Of a stretch of DNA of 64,000 nucleotides, positions 59,029-64,000 are shown in pieces; positions within the stretch are counted from its first letter, which is position 1; each line of letters opens with the position of its first letter. The position numbers were made by a program, and so were the translations under genes. Source of the stretch: Brienomyrus brachyistius (taxonomy: Eukaryota; Chordata; Actinopteri; Osteoglossiformes; Mormyridae); NCBI RefSeq assembly GCF_023856365.1, contig NW_026042763.1, positions 38,053 through 102,052 of the forward strand, in the 5' to 3' direction. Under the pieces are notes generated by a model. The model saw only the letters and a program-made list of their open reading frames with translations. It searched no databases and was not told the DNA's origin.

Positions 59029-59748
59029 ATGATTTTTGTTTGATGTTTAGAAAAACATTTATGGAACAAAGCAGACAATAAGGTATCTTTGCTAATTTTA
59101 TATTGACAAACAACTAAACTGTCAAAATTATTTTGCAGGGAATAATCTTACTGACATTATAATAAAGCAAATATGAAAATAGTTGGAATCTCATTTACCT
59201 GTGATTATGACAAAGGTTCCATTCCCGAAGGTGACCTCATGAAGAAACACAGCAGCACAATAATACACTGCAGAATCTGACGGCTCCACGTTACAAATAG
59301 TGAGGTTAAAACTCCCCTCTGCATTCAGTAAGGAGTAACGTTTTATGCTTTTATATTCCTTGTAAAATTCACCAGGTACGTAGAGAAGTGCTTTCGCCAT
59401 GGGCTGGGGCTTCCGACCAACAGCTTGCTTAAACAAAGTAACAAAAGTTGTTTCTCCTTGACAGAAGCATGTCAGGGTCACACTGTCTCCAAGCTGAACC
59501 CTCATCAGGTGACTGGGCTGAACAACATCTGTAGTCAGTGCAGTGTCTGCAAAAACAGAAAAACAAAAAAAATCATAATCAAATAAGACATATAATAGTA
59601 ATCTAAATAACTATTAACTATGATGCAGATTAAATGGCCAAATTCCACTGATCACATCATACAGATAAATGAAAATATTAAAATCCCAAAATAATTTATA
59701 TTATAGGGCCTTACTAATGAAAATGAGAAGACCAAAGAGTCTGAACAT
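47809..59748 (-). CDS. Novel immune-type receptor (NITR)-like: leader, V domain, second Ig domain, TM, ITIM tail; premature stop
   Basis: NITRs are fish leukocyte receptors akin to NK receptors. Minus-strand exons: leader 59748-59715 (MFRLFGLLIFI; an in-frame ATG also lies 5' near 59802); V domain 59546-59199 (DSVTLTCFC, SDSAVYYCAA, J-like FGNGT); second Ig domain 49640-49233 (SVSLQC, VYWFRHGSGE, DAGTYYCAVA, FGNGT); transmembrane 48744-48625 (GLLIVLSCSIILNVALI); tail 47934-47809. The tail has LNYAAL, an ITIM, and TLYSDL, an ITSM-like motif; TAA at 47811-47809 overlaps AATAAA. Phases join leader, V, Ig2 and TM exactly. TM to tail does not, so a small exon may lie between. The second Ig exon ends in a 57-bp in-frame duplication whose first copy has TAG (49305-49303). 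A 7.65-kb retrovirus occupies the intron between V and Ig2. It could instead be two gene remnants. Confidence 0.7.
48908..49089 (-). repeat. Twice-repeated 91-bp unit with a truncated dispersed repeat
   Basis: Two near-identical head-to-tail units each hold the flank 'aataattattaaatta' plus the minus-strand tail repeat (ccgcgacccaataggataag, aaaatggatggatggatgga). The outer flank TAATTATTAAATTA recurs at the right end (49089-49102), as a target duplication would. It lies in an intron of the NITR-like gene. Confidence 0.8.
50370..50510 (-). pseudogene. hAT transposase C-terminal dimerisation fragment
   Basis: The minus strand reads LAAAFSAHAERVFSVAGK, then CKLNHETFEDIMLNKC. This is the conserved ERVFSxAG block of hAT transposases. 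No other part of the protein is nearby. It lies in the long NITR-like intron, about 100 bp left of the retrovirus. Confidence 0.7.
50606..50944 (+). repeat. ERV 5' LTR
   Basis: 339 bp, starting TGTTAGG and ending CCCCAACA. Contains TATAAATAAAG near 50789, which could serve as both TATA box and polyadenylation signal (AATAAA at 50793-50798). It is followed by a long GC-richer stretch ending ccgggcgctttcccc. Confidence 0.95.
50952..50969 (+). promoter_or_regulatory. ERV primer-binding site for tRNA-Tyr
   Basis: TGGTCCTTCGAGCCGGAT begins 7 nt after the LTR. Its complement ends CTCGAAGGACCA, matching the 3' end of vertebrate tRNA-Tyr (acceptor CCTTCGA, plus CCA). Match is from knowledge of tRNA-Tyr, not from a search. 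Confidence 0.8.
51536..53006 (+). pseudogene. gag: ERV gag (matrix, capsid, nucleocapsid), broken
   Basis: Gag forms the virion core. It starts MGKNQSK at 51536, with glycine 2 fitting N-myristoylation. The frame changes at an A7 run at about 51637-51643; the upstream frame meets TGA within a few codons, while the downstream frame is open from there. Capsid follows, with a major-homology-like segment (QCKQKDGEEPEDFMDRM, near 52498). A TAA at 52716-52718 interrupts the frame, which continues open behind it. Next come an arginine/glycine-rich stretch and one CCHC knuckle, CWTCRKPGHLARNC. The TGA at 53004-53006 is probably the natural gag terminator read through into pol. The A-run shift could be a sequencing error; the TAA looks like a point mutation. 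Confidence 0.88.
53007..57134 (+). pseudogene. pol: ERV pol: protease, 2H-like domain, RT, RNase H, integrase; one in-frame stop
   Basis: Pol supplies protein processing, reverse transcription and integration, and is in frame with gag. Protease: CDTGA at about 53211 and LLGRDLM. Next is a roughly 130-residue segment with HVTM (53634) and HVSL (53817), 61 residues apart, like the two motifs of 2H phosphoesterases. A TGA at 54015-54017 interrupts the frame, which is open on both sides. From 54078 the frame is open for 1018 codons. RT has YVDD at residues 185-188. RNase H has D491, E530, D551 and D621. Integrase has an HHCC finger (H695, H699, C726, C729), the triad D761, D819 and E855 (D,D-35-E), and a C-terminal WDGPYQV motif. 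All catalytic residues are present. Residue numbers count from the ATG at 54078. Confidence 0.93.
53610..53925 (+). other. 2H phosphoesterase-like domain inside ERV pol
   Basis: Between the protease core and the RT. The sequence shows LHVTMWYKD, then a hydrophobic strand pair, then TPHVSLSKP, that is two H-h-[T/S]-h motifs 61 residues apart. This is the signature of the 2H fold (LigT, AKAP7, coronavirus NS2, rotavirus VP3 C-terminus). Known 2H enzymes cleave 2'-5' linkages or cyclic phosphates; some viral ones degrade 2-5A and block RNase L. Spacing is shorter than in those (about 80-90). Function here is inference. Confidence 0.6.
57226..57743 (+). pseudogene. env: ERV env remnant with large internal deletion
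   Basis: The N-terminal ORF (57226-57549, 107 codons) has a hydrophobic signal (VTLGVILVVGLVWLSWL). It then has a surface-unit start with one NVT sequon and a CYVC motif. Almost directly after it, in another frame (from about 57549), comes a strongly hydrophobic anchor (FHLYFLLFFILFFCCFITVI) followed by an acidic cytoplasmic tail. The rest of the surface unit, the cleavage site, the fusion peptide and the transmembrane-subunit ectodomain are absent. A full retroviral env is several times longer, so this copy cannot make a working envelope. Confidence 0.8.
57905..57920 (+). promoter_or_regulatory. Probable ERV polypurine tract
   Basis: ATAAACAGGAGGGAC ends at the 3' LTR border and is purine-rich, as needed for plus-strand priming. 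It is short and ends in GGGAC, the same five bases as the host target duplication. Confidence 0.55.
57921..58259 (+). repeat. ERV 3' LTR
   Basis: 339 bp. Read against the 5' LTR, I find no difference. It is followed by the GGGAC target duplication. Confidence 0.95.
58265..59198. other. NITR-like intron right of the ERV
   Basis: AT-rich intron sequence with a (TAA)n microsatellite at about 58998-59027 and no gene seen. 58500-58750 holds a repeated 'ttgaatt/aattcaa' rich stretch. Confidence 0.5.
58998..59027. repeat. ATA/TAA microsatellite
   Basis: About ten trinucleotide units. Confidence 0.9.
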
Positions 59749-60139
59749 TTTTGTGCTTCCACTGTTTAGAATAAACTGCTCTGCTGCTAAGTGAGAGATC
59801 ATGGTCGTGGTCGGGATGAAAGGGCAGGAAACAGAGAGGAAACAGAGAGACACACATCAGGCTGATCTGATTGGCTGTTCACATGGGAACTTAAGTAACA
59901 GTGAAAAAGCATTTTAATGTGCACTTACATGACGTTTATTAATTTACTCCTTAACATCCAGTTAAAATGAGAACAATTAGATAAACAGGAGCAGATACTG
60001 AGCATATAAAGTTCTTTGTACAGAGTGCTGAGATACTGTGGGAGAGCATTTGCTAATCATCTCTCTCAGACAAGCTCAGCACAGTATGAGTCTGTTATCT
60101 ATCTGATATTAGACAGTCTCTCATACAGTAATAATAATT

Positions 60140-60345
60140 GATACTTTATTGGTCCCTGTGGAGAAATTGTCTTAACTTCTCTCTCAACTTGCTCTCTTTT
60201 TTTTAGAGTAAACAGAGTAAGTTGTCTGCGAAGGGCAGCCACCCATAGTGATGCCCAGTGAGCTGGGGGTTAAGGGCCTCGCTCAAGGACGCAGAGATGT
60301 GCTGTGGCTGGGTTTGAACCAGCGACCATCTTATTACAAGCACAC
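60140..60345. repeat. Dispersed repeat, same family as 35876-36095
   Basis: Has 'actttattggtccctgtgg', 'agtaagttgtctgcgaaggg', 'gagctgggggttaagggcct' and 'gctgggtttgaaccagcgac'. The last block is a tRNA-like B box in antisense. Confidence 0.6.
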
Positions 60346-60689
60346 AGGCATTAGATCTTCTAATCACACTTAAAAGGCAGATTAAATGTTCTTTCCACCA
60401 TGCAAACAGAATGTAAATTGTAGCTTTACTGCTTAGATTTACATTCACACATTTGCATTTAAAACAAGCATTTTAAGTGATGTACATGAGAGTAAATGGT
60501 GAATCAGTTTATTTGCCACTCTACACATTACATTGGCGCCCATTATAAGTAACTGTACAGTGACATTGCAGTTCCTCAGTTGCTTTGATGCATTTCTGGA
60601 ATCACCCTTAACATCTGCAAAACTGTAAGTGCATTTCCCAAAACAATTCGTGCAAACAGCACCACACAGATGGACTGTCTACAAAAAAA

Positions 60690-60850
60690 GTCATAGAGGC
60701 CACCAGCAGCCCGAATACCACACCGTAAGGCCGTATGTTAGGATGCTCTCTATGGCAGAGCGGTAGGAGGCCACCAGCAGCCCGCATACCAGACCGTAAG
60801 GCAGCATGTTAGGATGCTCTCTATGGCAGAGCAGTTGAAGGTCCCGATCA
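60690..60850 (-). repeat. Tandemly duplicated LINE reverse-transcriptase fragment
   Basis: Two 72-bp units (from about 60697 and 60769) share 'gaggccaccagcagcccg', 'accgtaaggc' and 'gttaggatgctctctatggc'. The minus strand reads AIESILTYGLTVWY, an L2-like RT motif. Confidence 0.65.
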
Positions 60851-61113
60851 AGAAATCCGACAAGTTTCCCCAATAAGCCAGTAACCCCGCTTCATAGAAC
60901 AGGCCACAGGACTGGTTTTGGTGAGATAGTCCGAGTAGTAGGTAGAAATCAGGATGGAGACTGAGTGTGGGTCTAACAGGTGAGCAGATGTAGGACAGAA
61001 TGTAGAGCCCTCTGGTGGAGTGCCTGTGCATGACTGAATGTATGGTTTGGGTCTGATGGTCTGAATAGTTGGTAGAAATAGGCACCTTCCTACCTGATGT
61101 GGTAGGTCTAGAT

Positions 61114-61418
61114 AAGGGGTCACCAACATGGTGCCCCAAGGATGCCCCCAATGACCACATGAGTTGCCCGTGGACCTGTTCTATAAAATAGCACAACTCA
61201 CCAGCGAACATCATCTAAAATTTTATTTTGTCCTGTTTCTAATCTATCACATTTGCATTTATATAGATTTGAAATTGAATATAAAAAAGCATTTAAAACA
61301 TGTTTATCATGCATGAAGTTTAGACATGTTTAGGAGGGCGTTTAAAACTGATATCAAACTTCGTATGGCTCAGTACCCGTGAAGTAGCTCTCCGTTTTAA
61401 AAAGGTTGGTGACCCCTG
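61114..61418. mobile_element. hAT-type MITE with 8-bp target duplication
   Basis: Ends AAGGGGTCACCAAC and GTTGGTGACCCCTG, inverted repeats differing at the outermost base. Exact GTCTAGAT copies flank it at 61106-61113 and 61419-61426. 305 bp, noncoding. Confidence 0.88.
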
Positions 61419-61426
61419 GTCTAGAT

Positions 61427-62117
61427 CTTGCAAGTTTGTTTGTACTGGCTGTGTGAACATACTGTAGCACTGTTAAGAATATGCAACACAGCCTGAGTTG
61501 GGGATCTGCTGTATGCATCAGTAATATAATGCTTTGTCCTTTTCTAGGCTGTTCATTAAGACATAAAGCCTGAAAGTTTTCTGAATGGCATTAATGAAAT
61601 TGAGCACTGCCCCCACCTGCTGGCCAATTTATTAAAACATTGAAATCGCTGTCTGCACAGGCTGACGTGTCATTTAAGTCTGATAATTTTCTATGAGTCA
61701 AACGGCAAGAAAATGACAAGAAGTTAAAAACATGGAGTTAGATGAAGGAGAAAAGATTACAAATTTGAAGATTATGAAATCAGGACATGTCAGCTAAGTC
61801 AGCCAAGGTGGGTCTTAAACATATGGACGGAAGTATGAGCGCTAAACTTAAACGGGTTCACTTGTAACCGCTGCCACCAAATTTCGTTAAATTGCTGGGG
61901 AGGTCCAGATACATGAGACAGGAATAGAAGGATTATTCTTTATTAATATACAGACGAGGGTTACAACCCTCCCTAGGGCAATAGAAGGGGATACCTGCCA
62001 CGGGACATTCTAAAACGCTTAATGTGAAAATGCGTAACGCAACTTAATGTATTAAAACAGTCACCACAAATCACCAAATTTCTCGCGAATGTATCTGGCC
62101 ATAAAGACTTACCTGAC
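61427..62117. other. Gene-free interval
   Basis: AT-rich, no gene seen. A small palindrome GAGGGTTACAACCCTC lies near 61965. Confidence 0.4.
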
Positions 62118-62242
62118 AAGAAATCAAAACCGAAATGCTAGGAATATGGACTTTAAGCCTTTTCTTTATGGGCGTCAATGGAGGGGAAAACGCTTGACGT
62201 AAGATGAAGTCCATATTCCTAGCATTTCGGTTTTGATTTCTT
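62118..62242. repeat. Perfect 36-bp inverted repeat with 53-nt spacer
   Basis: Left arm 62118-62153 (AAGAAATCAAAACCG ... ATGGACTT) is exactly complementary to the right arm 62207-62242. The spacer has a second, nested inverted repeat, GGCGTCAA with TTGACG. Confidence 0.92.
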
Positions 62243-62369
62243 CCCTGGCATGGGTGACGGGTGCACCACGTTCCCAAAGCCACGTTAGCCTCGAGCGAAC
62301 TGCCCGGAGAAACCGCTCACACCAGCGCTGCAACCCGATCTCCTCCCCTTTTAAACACACATTTCTATG

Positions 62370-62580
62370 GCGTTAAATTAGTGCCAAAAGTCGTGCGCAT
62401 AAAAACAGAAAATCCATGCTCTCTACGCGCTCGCGATTGCACAGCACTCACTCACTCGCTCGCCGTTAAATTAGGGCCAAAAGTCGAACCACGCGCGTGC
62501 GTGTGCTCGAGTGCTGAAAACCCATCCCCTCTACGCGCTCGCGTCTGCACAGCACTCGCTCGCTCGAATTTCCCGCTTCG
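62370..62580 (+). repeat. CpG-rich segment repeated twice (about 100 bp)
   Basis: Both copies have 'gttaaattagTgccaaaagtcg' (T or G at the variable base), 'ctctacgcgctcgcg' and 'gcacagcactc'. A TATATAAAAG box follows at about 62587. It could be the promoter end of an unrecognised element. Confidence 0.5.
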
Positions 62581-62642
62581 TCTTACCGTATATAAAAGAA
62601 TGGGCCAATGTACGGTAAATTGCATTGTGAATAAAATTTCTT

Positions 62643-63131
62643 AATACAACATCACAAAACCAATTTAATAAATTCAAATCCTGGGAAGAACGCTCCTCAG
62701 ATATTAGTTCTCGGGTTAGTGTTAGCAGACTATAGGCGAAACCACCTTAAGTGCTATCTGTTAATGTTTATTAAATTAGCATTAAAATGGAGAGGTTTAT
62801 AATATCTTTTGTCCTTGTAGCTGCTAAATACACTCATTATTAAAGCCATAAAGTTGTCTGCCTACTACATTGGAATCTCCACTGAGTAAGTGTTTTTGAT
62901 GGATTTTATTTAACTTTATTATACTCTGGTCCTTAGATCTAATGTCATACTTCTTCACTTATATTGTTTGTGAAAAGGTTTACCACGGTCAAACAGAGCA
63001 GCCACTACATCATCATACATGAACAAGCACCTCACAAAACAAAAACATTTCATTTTCATAATTAAAACTTTTGAATGGTAGGCCTAGTGTGTGGATCAGA
63101 GACAAGATCTTGACACCTCATTAACTATAAT
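62643..63131. other. Gene-free interval left of the transposase remnant
   Basis: AT-rich, no supportable gene. A GT...AG-like pattern (aagtgtttttgatgg near 62889) hints at an intron of the transposon, but this is not secure. Confidence 0.3.
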
Positions 63132-63800
63132 TTGTTCTGTGAACAGCTCAGATACCACCTTCTCGAAAGTCTTCTGCATAAAATAGAAATAGGATTCAGC
63201 GCGACTCCACTAAATTTGGATTACCTGGAGTTCCTTTGTCATCAGGAGCTGTATCTTCTGCAGGCCCTGTCTAATCACATTGAAGTACCTCCTGCTATCA
63301 CCCTGGCTTTGCAAGAGCTCTTTGACCTTGTGAGGGCACATCTGGAACGTCCAGCCCCATGTGTCACACAGGAAGTCGCTGCCACCAATAGACGACCCAA
63401 GATTTTGATTGAAGAACAATGTTTGAAAGAAATGCTCCATACTCAACTTCCTGTGCCTTGCATAGCCACACTGATGGGTGTTTCAAGAAGAACAATCTTA
63501 AGAAGAATAAAAGAGTATGAGCTCTGTGTTAGGGAACTTGACAATTTGGTTTCTTCTGTCAAGAATGATCTACCAAATGCAGGCTACAGGATAGTCAATG
63601 CAGGCTGCAGTCAATGGGCTACAGGGTTCGGTGGAGAAGAGTTGCAGCCTCCATGCATAGGGTTGATTCCATGCGCATCATATAAAGGTTGTCAAGTCTT
63701 GGCTGTGTTGTACGCAGAATGTACCAGGGCCTTTGTCTCTAGTACACGTGGACACAAACCACAAGTTGATCCGGTTTGTATTACCAGCAAATTTATTTGG
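63132..63800 (+). pseudogene. Decayed integrase-core (DDE) transposase with helix-turn-helix
   Basis: An ORF from 63132 has an N-terminal helical region. At about residues 100-132 there is a helix-turn-helix of the form LPVPCIATLMGVSRRTILRR. It is followed by NAGYRIV, as in vertebrate DNA transposases whose integrase core begins ...HVDTNHKLIR. That core motif is present only in another frame (63745-63775, LVHVDTNHKLIRF), and the stretch between shows a shift near 63610 and an internal stop. The catalytic remainder is not visible: sequence past 63780 does not continue the family. It is a transposon pseudogene, truncated at the right. Confidence 0.6.
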
Positions 63801-64000
63801 AGTAAACCCTGGGTGGATTGGTGTGAGGTGGTGGTGGGGCTTTGGAGAAGATTTCCTGCCGATCAACACTAGCAACTTATATCTATCTGTCATGGAGGTC
63901 TCGGGACTCACAGATATTCAGAGACATGTGGATAGTTTACCAGTGGTTTTCAGCAGGAAATAGTTATTACTACAAATTGTCACCCCCCCCCCCCGCCCCC

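Overview
The window is vertebrate nuclear DNA, almost certainly from a bony (teleost-type) fish. The genes are multi-exon with GT-AG introns. A NITR-like immune receptor is present, and the DNA is dense in fish-type transposons (LINE, SINE, Tc1/mariner, hAT and ERV). No bacterial-style operon, CRISPR array or plasmid feature is present. Exons were placed by reading splice sites and reading phase by eye. Family names rest on motif recognition, not on a search.

Layout. 1-3.3 kb (minus): the 5' part of an R7-family RGS gene, best match rgs11; its 3' part lies left of the window. 3.86 kb: a tRNA-Asp(GTC). 4.5-13.2 kb (plus): ten coding exons of the splicing factor u2af2, reading in frame for 423 codons but lacking the last exon. 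13.3-19.3 kb: about 200 copies of a 29-bp satellite, each carrying an NF-Y-like CCAAT motif, with one head-to-head inversion at 15.33 kb. 19.3-21.2 kb: dispersed repeats and a hAT-like end. 21.2-21.5 kb: an unrecognised exon-like ORF. 24.1-25.4 kb (minus): three exons of a chemerin (rarres2)-like cystatin-fold gene, the third with a 2-bp frame break. 25.5-46.9 kb: layered transposon debris, including nested LINEs, a 46-bp tandem array, hAT MITEs, a solo LTR and a decayed retroviral gag. 47.8-59.8 kb (minus): a NITR-like receptor gene with leader, V domain, second Ig domain, transmembrane segment and ITIM tail. 60-64 kb: further repeats, a perfect 36-bp inverted repeat and a decayed integrase-like transposase.

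The most notable object is a 7.65-kb endogenous retrovirus (50,606-58,259, plus strand) lying antisense in the long second intron of the NITR-like gene. Its two 339-bp LTRs read as identical, it has a 5-bp target duplication, and its primer-binding site matches tRNA-Tyr. Between protease and reverse transcriptase, pol carries an extra domain with paired HVT and HVS motifs, like 2H phosphoesterases; other viruses use that fold to destroy 2'-5' oligoadenylate. The copy is defective in gag, pol and env.

The rgs11-like and u2af2 genes are divergent neighbours. The absence of the final u2af2 exon beside an inverted satellite suggests either a rearrangement or an assembly misjoin there.
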